From positions 170,987 through 234,986 of the forward strand of contig NZ_BBQH01000010.1 of the NCBI RefSeq assembly GCF_018397995.1: 64,000 nucleotides of DNA, read 5' to 3'. Origin of the DNA: Rhizomonospora bruguierae. GTDB taxonomy: Bacteria > Actinomycetota > Actinomycetes > Mycobacteriales > Micromonosporaceae. Of this stretch, positions 33,713 through 45,642 are shown in pieces. The number at the start of each line of letters is the position of its first letter. Position 1 is the first letter of the stretch. A program made the position numbers and the translations under genes. The notes under the pieces were generated by a model, which had not been told where the DNA came from, searched no databases, and was given only the letters and a program-made list of their open reading frames with translations.

Positions 33713-35013
33713 TTGCCCAGGCTGGTCAGGTTGTCGACGTACGGCTTGGCGATCTCGTCCAGCACCTGGTCCGGGGTCTTGCTGGCGTTGATCAGCTGCT
33801 GTACGCCGGCGACCAGCACGTCGTAGTACCCGGGCGCCGGCCAGTCCGGGTAGAACGCCAACCCGTCCGCGGAGTTGATCTTATTGAAGTTCTCGATCAG
33901 CTCCTGGCTCTTGGCGTCCGTGATCGCCGACGGGTCCGCCGCCACCGGCACGCCGCCCGAGTTGCCGAGCAGGTTCTGGATCTCCTTCTTCATCGTGATG
34001 TCGATGAAGTCGTAGGCCAGCTCCTTGTTCCTGGCGTGCTGGGGCACCACCCAAAGGTTCCCCGCCGAGCCGGGGTGCAGGCTGTTGCCCGGGAACAGGA
34101 ACGTGCCCCACTCGAAGTTCTTGATCTCGGCGGCGAACCGGCCGTACCACCAGCTACCGGAGATCAGGATCGGGAACGTGCCCTGCTCGAACGCGACCCC
34201 CATGTCCTCGGCCTTGATGCCGGCCGAGTTCTTGGCGATGTACCCCTTCCGCACCCAGTCCGCGAACGTGTTCGCCGCGTACGTGAGCTGCGGGCCGTGG
34301 AAGTCCACCCGGCTCTTGTAGAGCTGGTAGTCGTCCACGAAGGACCGGTCCGCCCGGGCCAGCGCCAGCTCGTAGAGGATCTGCTGCGCCGGGTACTCCG
34401 CGCCGCCGACCGACAGCGGGGTCACCTTCGCCGCCACGAACGTGTCCATCGCCGCGGTGAACTCGGCCAGCGTGGTCGGCACCCGGAGGTTGTGCTTGGC
34501 GAACAGGTCCTTGTTGTAATAGACCATCACGTACTCGCCGTAGTTCGGCACGCCGTACCAGTTGCCCGACCCCATGATCCCGTCCTGGTCGTACGTGGAC
34601 GTGGTCCGCAACCCCGCGCCGATCAGCTTGTCCCAGCCGCGCCTGGTCGCCTCGCCGGTGAGGTCGGTCAGCAGGCCCTGCTTGGACAGCAGCCCCGCGG
34701 TCGCGTTCCCCTTGTTGTACTCCATGATGTCCGGCGCCTGGTCCGAGTTGAGGATCATGCCGGCGTTCTGCCGGATCTGCTCGAAGCCCTTCTCCTCGAA
34801 CCGCACCGTCACGCCCGGGTGCGACGCCTCGAACTGCTTGATCGCCTCGTTCCAGGCCGTGCCCATCGCGCTGTTGGCGCCCTCGTAGTGCCACAGCCGC
34901 AGGGTCTTGCCGTCCCCGCCGCCGTCCTCGGCGTCCGCGCCGCACGCGGCCAGCGCCAGCGCGGCCACCGCCACTAGCGCGATGACCACCGCGCCCCGCC
35001 TGTACCGGAACAC
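33709..35013 (-). CDS. Extracellular sugar-binding lipoprotein of ABC importer
   Basis: Family 1 solute-binding protein of 434 aa. GTG at 35013 follows GGGGAGGAAG. The signal peptide ends in a lipobox (ALAACGAD), so the mature protein is anchored by an N-terminal lipid. The fold signature TLRLWHYEGANS, VPNYGEYVMVYYNKDLF and GSWWYGRF fits oligosaccharide-binding proteins. Genomic context with the alpha-xylosidase suggests xyloglucan-derived ligands. A three-copy operator array lies about 150-185 bp upstream. Confidence 0.92.
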   Translation of the reverse strand: MFRYRRGAVVIALVAVAALALAACGADAEDGGGDGKTLRLWHYEGANSAMGTAWNEAIKQFEASHPGVTVRFEEKGFEQIRQNAGMILNSDQAPDIMEYNKGNATAGLLSKQGLLTDLTGEATRRGWDKLIGAGLRTTSTYDQDGIMGSGNWYGVPNYGEYVMVYYNKDLFAKHNLRVPTTLAEFTAAMDTFVAAKVTPLSVGGAEYPAQQILYELALARADRSFVDDYQLYKSRVDFHGPQLTYAANTFADWVRKGYIAKNSAGIKAEDMGVAFEQGTFPILISGSWWYGRFAAEIKNFEWGTFLFPGNSLHPGSAGNLWVVPQHARNKELAYDFIDITMKKEIQNLLGNSGGVPVAADPSAITDAKSQELIENFNKINSADGLAFYPDWPAPGYYDVLVAGVQQLINASKTPDQVLDEIAKPYVDNLTSLGK

Positions 35014-35160
35014 GTTTCTTCCTCCCCTTGGTGGTGTCTGCGCCGCTGGTGCCCTGTGCCGGCGGTCGCCCGTGCCGGGGTGGCACGGGTGGCCCGCGGG
35101 GGTTCGATGCCCCCTCACCACCACCTCTCCGCGTCCAACGTCTTCGCAGGTGGATGCCGT

Positions 35161-35198
35161 CGAAGCGCTTAGTCGAAACGCTTCGTCGAAGCGTTTAG
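35161..35198. promoter_or_regulatory. Triple 13-bp LacI-type operator array
   Basis: CGAAGCGCTTAG (35161), CGAAACGCTTCG (35174) and CGAAGCGTTTAG (35187) repeat at exactly 13 bp, each an imperfect palindrome on the central CG with CGAA/TTNG flanks, typical of LacI-family repressors of sugar operons. The array lies between the binding-protein gene and the end of glgB. The rest of this 306-bp gap (35014-35319) shows no gene. Confidence 0.75.
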
Positions 35199-35319
35199 CG
35201 GGACCGTACGAGCCAGGCGGGACGATTGTCAACGGCTGGGCGCCCGCGCACGGTCGCGGGTCGGCTGCCACCGGGCCATCCACCAGCCCCGGCCGCCACC
35301 CGCGACTGGACCGGCCGGG

Positions 35320-37421
35320 TTACGCGGGGCGCAGCCAGAGGGCGCCGAGCGGCGGGAGGGTGAGGCTGGCCGAGGCGGGCAGGCCGTGCCAGGGCACGTT
35401 CTCGCCGCGCGCCTCGCCGAGGTTGCCCACCCCCGAGCCACCGTACAGAGTGGAGTCGGTGTTCAGGATCTCCGCCCAGGCACCGGGCCGAGGCAGGCCG
35501 ACGCGGTAGTCCTCGTGCGGCACCGCGGAGAAGTTGACCACGCAGGCGACCATCGAGCCGTCCGGCGCGAGGCGCAGGTACGCCAGGACGTTGTTCGCGG
35601 AGTCGTCCATGTTGATCCAGCGGAACCCGGCCGGCGTGGTGTCCTGGGCCCACAGGGCCGGGGTGGCCCGGTAGGTCCGGTTCAGGTCGACCAGCAGGCG
35701 CTGGACGCCCGCCCGGTCCGGGTCGTGCAGGAGGCTCCAGTTGAGCCCGCGGGACTCGCTCCACTCCTGGTCGTCGGCGAGTTCGCAGCCCATGAACAGC
35801 AACTGCTTGCCGGGGTGGGACCACATGAACGCCAGCAGCGCGCGGGTGTTGGCCAGGCGGCGCCAGGTGTCCCCGGGCATCTTGCCGGTCAGCGAGCCCT
35901 TGCCGTGCACCACCTCGTCGTGGCTGATCGGCAGCACGTAGTTCTCGCTCCACGCGTACACCGTGGAGAAGGTCATCTGGTGGTGGTGGTACTGGCGGTG
36001 GACCGGGTCCTTGCTCAGGTAGAGCAGGGAGTCGTGCATCCAGCCCATGTTCCACTTGAACCCGAAACCGAGGCCCTGCAGGTACGTGGGGCGGGTGACC
36101 CCGCCCCACGCGGTGGACTCCTCCGCGATGGTCACCACGCCCGGGTGGTGCTTGTAGACGGTCGCGTTCATCTCCTGGAGGAACGAGATGGCCTCCAGGT
36201 TCTCCCGGCCGCCGTACCTGTTCGGCGCCCACTGCCCCGCCTTGCGGGAGTAGTCCAGGTACAGCATCGAGGCGACGGCGTCCACGCGCAGGCCGTCCGC
36301 GTGGAACTCCTCGCACCAGTACAGCGCGTTCGCCACCAGGAAGTTGCGCACCTCCCGCCGGCCGAAGTCGAAGATGAACGTGCCCCAGTCCGGGTGCTCA
36401 CCACGGCGCCAGTCCCCGTGCTCGTACAGGGGGGTCCCGTCGAAGCGGGCCAGCGCCCACTCGTCCTTCGGGAAGTGGGCGGGCACCCAGTCGAGGATGA
36501 CGCCGATCCCGGCCCGGTGTAGGCGGTCCACCAGGTGACGGAAATCGTCCGGGGAGCCGAACCGGGAGGTCGGCGCGTAGTACCCGGTGACCTGGTACCC
36601 CCACGAGCCGCCGAACGGGTGCTCCATGACGGGCAGGAACTCGACGTGGGTGAAGCCCAGCTCGACCACGTACGTGGTGAGCTGGTCGGCGAGTTCCCGG
36701 TAGGACAGGCCGGGCCGCCACGAGCCGAGGTGGACCTCGTACACGCTCATCGGCTCGGTGTGCGGGCGAGCACCGGCCCGCTTGCGCAGCCAGTCGGCGT
36801 CCTTCCACTCGTACCGCGACGAGTAGACGACCGAGGCGGTGGCGGGCGGGATCTCGGTGTGCCGGGCGAGCGGGTCGGCCTTCTCGTGCCAGTGCCCGTC
36901 CCCGCCGAGGATCCGGAACTTGTACCGCTGCCCCTCCCGCGCGTCGGGCACGTACAACTCCCAGACACCGCTGCCGCCCAGCGACCGCATGGGCCAGCCG
37001 GTGTGCGCGTCCCAGCCGGTGAAGTCCCCGACCACCCGCACGCCGCGCGCGTTGGGCGCCCACACGGCGAACGCCACCCCGCCGTCCCGTGCGTGCGCGC
37101 CGAGGACCGTCCACAGTCGCTCGTGCCGGCCCTCGCCGATCAGGTGCAGGTCCAGTTCGCCGACCGTGGGCAGGTGCCGGTACGGGTCGTCGAGCGCGAC
37201 ACCGTCCACTTCGACCCGCCACGGCCCGAGCGCCTCCGGCACGACATCGGGCAGGACGACCTCGAAGACGCCCTCCGGGTGGACCCGGGTCATCGGGTGC
37301 CGATCGTCCCCGGCGAGCAGGTACACCTCGGCGGCGTCGCGGCGCAGGGTGCGCACGACCGTGCCCTTCCCCGCCGGGTGGGCGCCGAGGATCGCGTGCG
37401 GGTCGTGCACGCCGCCGGTGA

Positions 37422-37434
<13 letters not shown>
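35320..37434 (-). CDS. glgB: 1,4-alpha-glucan branching enzyme
   Basis: GH13 enzyme of 704 aa that makes alpha-1,6 branches in glycogen. After two N-terminal beta-sandwich modules (CBM48 near 110-190: [21 protein letters not shown]), the barrel shows [15 protein letters not shown] (nucleophile Asp), VVTIAEEST (acid Glu) and [12 protein letters not shown] (third acid). ATG at 37434 follows GGGAGAACGC and overlaps the glgE end by 13 bp. In the GlgE pathway it branches the polymer that GlgE extends. Confidence 0.95.
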
Positions 37435-39428
<1,994 letters not shown>

Positions 39429-39503
39429 GATCCCTACGTTAGTCAGCCGGCGGCGTTCCCGCGCGGCGGAGCACCCATTCCGCACGTCATCGCCGGGACC
39501 GGT

Positions 39504-39526
39504 GGGGCCCGCGGTGCGCGGGCCTC
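39504..39526 (-). terminator. Hairpin after glgC
   Basis: GGGGCCCGCG, loop GTG, CGCGGGCCTC forms a 10-bp GC-rich stem with one wobble pair, 9 nt beyond the glgC stop and before glgE. It probably ends or attenuates the glgC transcript. Confidence 0.6.
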
Positions 39527-39534
39527 CCGCGCCG

Positions 39535-40764
39535 CTACGCGTAGACCTCCTGGCCCTTGCCCACGACCACCACGCCGCCCGCGGAAACGGTGTACCGGGT
39601 GCGATCCTTCTCGATGTCCACGCCGATCTCGGCGCCCTCGGGAACGACCACGTTCTTGTCGATGATCGCGTTGCGGATCACCGCGTGCCGGCCCACGTCC
39701 ACGCCATCCATCAGCACCGACCCGCAGACGTGCGCCCACGAGTTGACCCGCACGTTCGGCGAGACGATGGAGTTCTCCACCAGCGAGCCGGAGATGACCA
39801 CACCCGGGGAGATCATCGAGCCGACCGCCCGGCCGACCCGCTCCTGCCAACCGTGCACGAACTTCGCCGGCGGCCACGGCATGTTGCCGGTCAGGATCGG
39901 CCACTCGTGGTTGTACAGGTTGAACATCGGGTGGATCGAGATCAGGTCCATGTGCGCCTCGTAGAACGAGTCGAGCGTCCCCACGTCCCGCCAGTAGCCG
40001 CGGTCCCGCTCGGTGCTGCCCGGCACCTCGTTGTCCCGGAAGTCGTAGACGTTCGCCTCGCCGCGCTCGACCAGCATCGGGATGATGTTGCCGCCCATGT
40101 CGTGCTTGCTGTGCACGTTGCGGGCGTCGACGTCCACCGCCTCCCTGAGCGCGTCGACCGTGAATACGTAGTTGCCCATCGACGCGTAGATCTCGTCCGG
40201 CGCGTCCGGCAGGCCCGGGGCGTCGGTGGGCTTCTCCCGGAACGCCACGATCCGCCGCCCGTCCGGGCCGACCTCGATCACGCCGAACTGGTCCGCCATC
40301 GACAGCGGCTGCCGGATCGCGGCCACCGTCACGGCCGCGCCCGAGGCGATGTGGTCGGCCATCATCTGCTCCGGGTCCATCCGGTAGATGTGGTCCGCGC
40401 CGAAGACGATCACGTACTCCGGGCGGGCGTCATTGATCAGGTTCATGCTCTGGTGGATCGCGTCCGCGGAGCCGGCGAACCAGCGCGGGCCGAGCCGCTG
40501 CTGCGCCGGCACCGGGGTCACGTAGTTGCCCAGCAGCGTCGACATCCGCCAGGTCTTGGTGATGTGCAGGTCCAGCGAGTGCGACTTGTACTGGGTCAGC
40601 ACCACCATCTTCAGGAACCCCGCGTTGGCCAGATTGGACAGCACGAAGTCGACCAGCCGGTAGATGCCGCCGAACGGCACGGCCGGCTTCGCGCGGTCCG
40701 CCGTCAGCGGCATCAGGCGCTTGCCCTCACCGCCCGCCAGCACGATTGCGAGGACCTTTGCCAT
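39535..40764 (-). CDS. glgC: Glucose-1-phosphate adenylyltransferase
   Basis: Makes ADP-glucose from glucose-1-phosphate and ATP; 409 aa. The nucleotidyltransferase motif [14 protein letters not shown], the substrate loop [24 protein letters not shown] and the left-handed beta-helix domain ([15 protein letters not shown]) are complete. It is transcribed away from the glgM-type synthase across 65 bp, so both enzymes of ADP-glucose synthesis and use can be co-regulated from one region. Confidence 0.95.
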   Translation of the reverse strand: MAKVLAIVLAGGEGKRLMPLTADRAKPAVPFGGIYRLVDFVLSNLANAGFLKMVVLTQYKSHSLDLHITKTWRMSTLLGNYVTPVPAQQRLGPRWFAGSADAIHQSMNLINDARPEYVIVFGADHIYRMDPEQMMADHIASGAAVTVAAIRQPLSMADQFGVIEVGPDGRRIVAFREKPTDAPGLPDAPDEIYASMGNYVFTVDALREAVDVDARNVHSKHDMGGNIIPMLVERGEANVYDFRDNEVPGSTERDRGYWRDVGTLDSFYEAHMDLISIHPMFNLYNHEWPILTGNMPWPPAKFVHGWQERVGRAVGSMISPGVVISGSLVENSIVSPNVRVNSWAHVCGSVLMDGVDVGRHAVIRNAIIDKNVVVPEGAEIGVDIEKDRTRYTVSAGGVVVVGKGQEVYA

Positions 40765-40829
40765 GCCCAGACGTTAACCAAGGCCACCGTGTTGCACCAG
40801 CCGAACGGCCCGGCACTAGGGTGCTGCTC

Positions 40830-42029
40830 GTGGAGAATCGCCCCCTGCGCGTCGACCTGCTGACCCGGGAGTACCCGCCGGAGGTGTACGGCGGCGCCGG
40901 GGTGCACGTCGAGTACCTCGCGCGGGATCTGCGCCGCCTCGCCGACGTGCGGGTGCACTGCTTCGGCCCGCCCCGCGACCAGCCCGGCGTCACCGGGTAC
41001 GCCGATCCCGCCGGGCTGGCCGGCGCCAACGCCGCCCTGCGCACCATGGGCGTCGACCTCGAGATGGCCGCCGGCGCGGCCGGCACCGACCTGGTCCACT
41101 CGCACACCTGGTACGCCAACCTCGCCGGGCACGTGACGAAGCTGCTGCACGGGGTTCCGCACGTGGTCACCACGCACAGCCTGGAGCCGCTGCGCCCGTG
41201 GAAGGCCGAGCAGTTGGGCGGCGGGTATGCACTGTCCTCCTGGGCCGAGCGCACCGCCATCGAGGCCGCCGACGCGGTCATCGCCGTCTCCGAGGGCATG
41301 CGGCGGGACGTGCTCACCGCCTACCCGGCCGTGTCGCCGTCCCAGGTCCGGGTGGTGCCCAACGGCATCGACACCAGCCAGTACGCCCCGGACCCGGCCA
41401 CCGACGTGGTCGAGCGCATCGGGATGGACCCGCACCGCCCCAGCGTGGTCTTCGTCGGGCGCGTCACCCGCCAGAAGGGCCTGCCGTACCTGCTCCGCGC
41501 CGCCGCCTCGCTCCCGGACGACGTGCAGCTGATCCTGCTCGCCGGCGCCCCCGACACGGCCGAGATCGGCGCCGAGGTGGCGGGCCTGGCGGCGGCCCTG
41601 GCCGCCACCCGGGACGGCGTGGTCTGGATCCGGGAGATGCTGCCCAAGCGCGAGGTCATCCAGATCCTCACCCACGCCACCGTGTTCGCCTGCCCCTCCG
41701 TCTACGAGCCGATGGGCATCGTCAACCTGGAGGCCATGGCCTGCGAGACCGCCGTCGTCGCCACCGCCACCGGCGGCATCCCCGAGGTGGTCGCCGACGG
41801 CGAGACGGGGCTGCTGGTCCCCCTCGACCAGGCCACCGACGGCACCGGCACCCCGCTGGACCCGGACCGCTTCGTCGCGGACCTCGCCGCCGCCCTCACC
41901 GCCCTCGCGGGTGACCCCGGCCGCGCGACCCTGATGGGTGCCGCCGGGCGGCGCCGGGCCGTGGAACACTTCTCCTGGTCCTCGATCGCCGAGCGCACCC
42001 TCGACGTCTACCGTTCCGTCCTACCGTAG
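40830..42029 (+). CDS. glgM: Actinobacterial GlgA/GlgM-type ADP-glucose-dependent glucosyltransferase
   Basis: GT4-fold transferase of 399 aa. The length and pattern (LTREYPPEVYGGAGVHVEYLAR, HSHTWYANLAGH, FVGRVTRQKGLPYLL, FACPSVYEPMGIVNLEAMAC with the catalytic Glu) match the GlgM enzymes of mycobacteria, which make maltose-1-phosphate from ADP-glucose and glucose-1-phosphate, rather than classical GT5 glycogen synthase. GTG at 40830 was chosen because AGGGTG lies 8 nt upstream and homology starts there. With glgC, glgE and glgB all GlgE-pathway steps from ADP-glucose are in this window; treS/pep2 are not. Confidence 0.88.
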   Translation: MENRPLRVDLLTREYPPEVYGGAGVHVEYLARDLRRLADVRVHCFGPPRDQPGVTGYADPAGLAGANAALRTMGVDLEMAAGAAGTDLVHSHTWYANLAGHVTKLLHGVPHVVTTHSLEPLRPWKAEQLGGGYALSSWAERTAIEAADAVIAVSEGMRRDVLTAYPAVSPSQVRVVPNGIDTSQYAPDPATDVVERIGMDPHRPSVVFVGRVTRQKGLPYLLRAAASLPDDVQLILLAGAPDTAEIGAEVAGLAAALAATRDGVVWIREMLPKREVIQILTHATVFACPSVYEPMGIVNLEAMACETAVVATATGGIPEVVADGETGLLVPLDQATDGTGTPLDPDRFVADLAAALTALAGDPGRATLMGAAGRRRAVEHFSWSSIAERTLDVYRSVLP

Positions 42030-42042
42030 GGAGACCCGGATC

Positions 42043-42408
42043 ATGCCGAAGCCCGAAGTCACCGTCGAGGGCGCCCCGCCCGCCGATCTGGTCGTGGAGG
42101 ACCTCACGGTCGGCGACGGCGCCACCGCCGAGCCGGGCCAGACCGCCACGGTCCACTACGTCGGCGTCTCCCACTCCACCGGCCGCCAGTTCGACGCCTC
42201 CTGGGACCGCGGCGAGCCGCTCAGCTTCGCCCTCGGCCGGGGCCAGGTGATCACCGGTTGGGACCGCGGCGTGCAGGGCATGAAGGTGGGCGGCCGCCGC
42301 AAGCTCACCATCCCGCCCCACCTCGGCTACGGCGACCGCGGCGCCGGTGGCGTCATCGCCCCCGGCGAGACCCTGGTCTTCGTCGTCGACCTCCTCGACG
42401 TCGCCTGA
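42043..42408 (+). CDS. FKBP-type peptidyl-prolyl isomerase
   Basis: Cytosolic prolyl isomerase of 121 aa consisting of one FKBP domain: VHYVGVSHSTGRQFDASWDRGEPLSF, GWDRGVQGMKVGGRRKLTIPPHLGYGDRG and ETLVFVVDLLDV are shown as its conserved stretches. The active-site aromatic residues are in place. It starts 13 bp after the glgM stop and is probably co-transcribed. No signal peptide, so it is a general folding helper. Confidence 0.93.
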   Translation: MPKPEVTVEGAPPADLVVEDLTVGDGATAEPGQTATVHYVGVSHSTGRQFDASWDRGEPLSFALGRGQVITGWDRGVQGMKVGGRRKLTIPPHLGYGDRGAGGVIAPGETLVFVVDLLDVA

Positions 42409-42490
42409 CACCTACGCCTCCTCGCACGCCGCCTTTCTGACCGGGTCGGTACCAAGGTCTTCCGCCCGCGGCGCCCCGGGATCGCGAGGG

Positions 42491-43390
42491 TCAGGACTTT
42501 ACGGAGCCGGCCATGAGGCCGCCGATGAACCACCGGCCCAGCACCACGTACACGAACAGGGTGGGCAGGGACGTGATGAGGGCGCCGGCCATCGACGCCG
42601 CGTAGTCCGGCGACTGGGCGCCGGCCAGCGCGTTGAGGGCGATCGTGATCGGGCCGTTGCGGGTGTTGGAGAGGAAGATCGCGAACAGGTAGTCGTTCCA
42701 GGCCGAGGTGAACTGCCAGATCACGGTGACCACGAAGCCGGGCATGGAGACCGGCAGGATGATCCAGGCGAAGGTGCGCAGCAGGCCGGCGCCGTCCACC
42801 CGGCCCGCCTCGATGATCTCCTCGGGGACCGTGGTCGCGTAGTAGTTGCGGAAGATCAGGGTGCAGATCGGGATCCCGTAGATGACGTGCACCAGGGTCA
42901 GGGTCGGGATGCCCGGCGGGACCCCGATCGTGGTGACGATCTCGCGCAGCGGGATCATGACCGCCTGGTACGGGATGAACATGCCGAACAGGATCAGCGT
43001 GAACACCGCGTCGGCGCCCGGGAAGCGCCAGCGGGAGAGCACGAAGCCGTTGGCGGCGCCGATGAACGAGGAGATCAGCGCGACCGGGACGGCGAGCTGG
43101 AAGGTGCGCACGAAGGACGGGCCGAGGGCGTCCCACGCCTTCACCCAGGACGCCGTGGTCCACCGCTGCGGCAGGTTCCACTGCCCGGTGACGCCGATCT
43201 CGGAGCCGGACTTGAAGCTGGTCACCAGCAGCACGTAGGCCGGCATCAGCACGACGATCAGGAAGAACAGCAGCAGCGCGTACCTGACGGCGCGGCCGGT
43301 GACCGAGGCCGGGGTGATGTCCCGGCGGGGCCGGCGGGGTGCCGCCGGGGTCGGGGTGGCCGGCGGGGCCGGGGTGGTTGTGGTGGTCAC
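42491..43390 (-). CDS. Carbohydrate ABC transporter permease (MalG-type), second importer
   Basis: Permease of 299 aa with a Thr/Pro-rich leader, six membrane helices from ALLLFFLIVVLMPAYVLL, and the EAA loop EIIEAGRVDGAGLLRTFAWIILP. GTG at 43390 overlaps the stop of the partner permease. It is the last gene of a three-gene importer operon; unlike the first importer, no glycoside hydrolase is attached. Substrate is a sugar by family only. Confidence 0.92.
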   Translation of the reverse strand: MTTTTTPAPPATPTPAAPRRPRRDITPASVTGRAVRYALLLFFLIVVLMPAYVLLVTSFKSGSEIGVTGQWNLPQRWTTASWVKAWDALGPSFVRTFQLAVPVALISSFIGAANGFVLSRWRFPGADAVFTLILFGMFIPYQAVMIPLREIVTTIGVPPGIPTLTLVHVIYGIPICTLIFRNYYATTVPEEIIEAGRVDGAGLLRTFAWIILPVSMPGFVVTVIWQFTSAWNDYLFAIFLSNTRNGPITIALNALAGAQSPDYAASMAGALITSLPTLFVYVVLGRWFIGGLMAGSVKS

Positions 43391-44283
43391 GAGCGCCGCT
43401 CCGCCCTGGTCGTGTGGACGAGGTAGGGGACGATCAGCACCGCGACGAACAGCAGCAGGAGCACCGCGATCGCGGCGGCCTTGGCGTAGTCGCTGGTGAG
43501 CAGGGCCTGCCAGACGTAGACGGCGGGCACCTCGGTCAGCCACTGGGCGCCGGAGACCGACATGATCAGGTCGAACATCTTCATCGACATGTGCCCGACG
43601 ATGATCAGCGCGGACAGCGCCACCGGGGTGAGCTGCGGGAAGATGACGTGCCGGTAGAGCTGGAAGGTGCTGGTGCCGTCCATGACGGCCGCCTCGCGCA
43701 GCTCCTGCGGTATGCCCCGGAACCCGGCGAGGAACAGCGCCATCACGTAGCCGGAGAGCTGCCAGATGGCCGGCATCGCCATCGCGGCCATGCCCCAGTC
43801 GGGATTGGTCCACCAGGAGTTCTGGAGGAACCCGAGGTGCAGCTCACCGAAGATCCAGTTGAGCCCGCCGGCGTCGTCGCCGGTGTTGGAGTTCATCAGC
43901 CAGCGCCAGACCACGCCGGAGGCGACGAACGAGACGGCCATCGGGAACAGGTAGACGGTGCGGAAGACGCCCTCCGCCCGGACGCCCCGGTCCAGCAGGA
44001 ACGCCCAGAGCAGGCCCAGCACCATGGTGCCGACGACGAACACCACGGTGAAGATCAACAGGTTCTTCAGCGAGTGGGTGAACCGGTCGTTGATGTCGTT
44101 GGTGAACAGGTCGGTGTAGTTCTTCAGCCCGACGAAGCCCTTGGAGCCGAGCGCGTCGTGCTCGTCCGACATCGAGACCTTGACGGTCCAGGCGATCAGC
44201 CCGTAGACGAACACCGCCAGCACGACCAGGGACGGGGAGATCAGCAGGAGCCCCGGTCCCCACCTCTTGATGCGCTTACCCAT
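43387..44283 (-). CDS. Carbohydrate ABC transporter permease (MalF-type), second importer
   Basis: Permease of 298 aa. Six membrane helices begin at GLLLISPSLVVLAVFVYGL, a periplasmic loop (VSMSDEHDALGSKGFVGLKNY) follows the first, and the EAA loop is ELREAAVMDGTSTFQLYRHVIFP. ATG at 44283 follows GCGAGGGG. Its stop overlaps the next permease (GTGA); the binding-protein gene ends 63 bp upstream. Confidence 0.92.
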   Translation of the reverse strand: MGKRIKRWGPGLLLISPSLVVLAVFVYGLIAWTVKVSMSDEHDALGSKGFVGLKNYTDLFTNDINDRFTHSLKNLLIFTVVFVVGTMVLGLLWAFLLDRGVRAEGVFRTVYLFPMAVSFVASGVVWRWLMNSNTGDDAGGLNWIFGELHLGFLQNSWWTNPDWGMAAMAMPAIWQLSGYVMALFLAGFRGIPQELREAAVMDGTSTFQLYRHVIFPQLTPVALSALIIVGHMSMKMFDLIMSVSGAQWLTEVPAVYVWQALLTSDYAKAAAIAVLLLLFVAVLIVPYLVHTTRAERRS

Positions 44284-44346
44284 AAACCCCTCGCTTGCCG
44301 GCCGGTGCGCGGCGGGCCGGGGCGGCCGGCCCGCCGCGCGCCGGTG

Positions 44347-45612
44347 TCAGTTCGTCTTGGCGAACTGGGACGCCGCCGTGGCGAGCGCCTTCTGCAGCGC
44401 CGCGGTGTCCAGGTCGCTGGAGAACTTGCCGAGGGCCGAGTTGGCCGCGCCCTGGAAGCCCTGCGAGCAGGCCGAGCCGTGGGCGCAGGAGGGCACCTGC
44501 TGGGCGGTCTTCCAGTCCGCGATGGCGGTCTGCTGGTACTGCGGGTAGTCGCCGGGGTTGGCGTCGGTGCGGGCCGGGATGGAGCCCTTCTTGGTGTTGA
44601 ACGCCTTCTGCCCCTCGGCGCTGCCGACGGTCTTCAGCCAGCACTTGGTGCCGTCCGGGTTCTTGGCGTTCTTCGGCAGCACGAACGAGTCGGCCAGCCA
44701 CTGGAAGGTGTCGCCGTTGCCGGGGAACACCGCGTAGCCGTAGTCCTTGAAGCCCTTGGTGTCCAGGTCGGCGGCCTCCCAGTCACCCATCAACTGGTAT
44801 GCGGCCTTGCCATCCATGACCAGCTTCTCGGCGTCGGTCCAGTCGAGGCTGTCCCGGTCCTTGTTGGTGTACCCGAGCAGCTTCGTGAAGTCGTCGATGG
44901 CCTTGGTGACGTCGGCGCCGGCCCAGTCGGTGCTGCCGTTCCACAACCCGGTGAACTTGTCCGGGCCGAGGTCGCTGATGAGCACCGTCTCCAGCAGCAT
45001 CAGCTGGGTCCAGTCCTTGCCGAGCGCCAGCGGGGTGGCCACGCCCTTGGCCTTCAGGGCGTCCAGCGTGGTGAAGAACTCGGCCAGGGAGGCGGGGTCC
45101 TTGGTGATGCCGGCCTGGGTCAGCACCGTCTTGTTGGACCACAGCACGTTGGCCCGGTGGATGTTCGCCGGCACCGAGTAGATCTTGCCGTCGACGGTCA
45201 GGTTGTCGATCAGGCCCTTCGGGAAGGCGTTGTTCAGGCCCCACTCCCCGTACTGGGCGCTGAGGTCCTCGACCTGGCCGGCCTTGATGTAGTCGGAGAG
45301 TTCGGCGCCCGCGTGCGCCTGGAAGGTGTCCGGCGGGTCGTTCTGCTGCAGGCGGGACGCGAGCACCTGCTTGGCGTTGGCGCCGGCGCCGCCGGCGACG
45401 GCGCCGTTGACGAACGTGTAGTCGGCGCAGGCGGTGCCGAACTGGGCGACGAGGCCGTCCAGGCCGGCCTTCTCGCCGCCGTCGGCCCACCAGGTGAACA
45501 CCTCGACGTCCTTGGTGCTGCTGCCGCCACCGTCGCCGCCGCCACAGGCGGCCGCGGACAGCAGCGCCGCGACGCCGACGGCGGCGATCGCGGCCCGACG
45601 CGTGAAGCGCAT
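44347..45612 (-). CDS. Extracellular sugar-binding lipoprotein, second importer
   Basis: Solute-binding lipoprotein of 421 aa. ATG at 45612 follows GAGGGGGAACC; the signal has a twin Arg, a hydrophobic core and the lipobox SAAACGGG. VEVFTWWADGGEKAGLD at the mature start and IYSVPANIHRANVLW are typical of family 1 binding proteins for oligosaccharides such as glucosides or N-acetylglucosamine dimers. The promoter region directly upstream has the inverted repeat CTGACA-TGGT-TGTCAG. Confidence 0.92.
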   Translation of the reverse strand: MRFTRRAAIAAVGVAALLSAAACGGGDGGGSSTKDVEVFTWWADGGEKAGLDGLVAQFGTACADYTFVNGAVAGGAGANAKQVLASRLQQNDPPDTFQAHAGAELSDYIKAGQVEDLSAQYGEWGLNNAFPKGLIDNLTVDGKIYSVPANIHRANVLWSNKTVLTQAGITKDPASLAEFFTTLDALKAKGVATPLALGKDWTQLMLLETVLISDLGPDKFTGLWNGSTDWAGADVTKAIDDFTKLLGYTNKDRDSLDWTDAEKLVMDGKAAYQLMGDWEAADLDTKGFKDYGYAVFPGNGDTFQWLADSFVLPKNAKNPDGTKCWLKTVGSAEGQKAFNTKKGSIPARTDANPGDYPQYQQTAIADWKTAQQVPSCAHGSACSQGFQGAANSALGKFSSDLDTAALQKALATAASQFAKTN

Positions 45613-45626
45613 GGTTCCCCCTCGGG

Positions 45627-45642
45627 CTGACATGGTTGTCAG
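45627..45642. promoter_or_regulatory. Inverted repeat operator before the second importer
   Basis: CTGACA-TGGT-TGTCAG is a perfect 6-bp inverted repeat located 14-30 bp before the binding-protein start, followed by a third half-site (TTTGACAG, 45644-45651). Its position overlaps the likely transcription start. The remainder of the 363-bp gap (45613-45975) has no recognisable gene. Confidence 0.6.

Noticed and set aside
35253-35306. GTCGCGGGT/ACCCGCGAC inverted repeat after glgB as terminator
   Set aside because: It lies upstream of the glgB stop in the wrong sense for a tight hairpin (36-nt loop), so support is weak.
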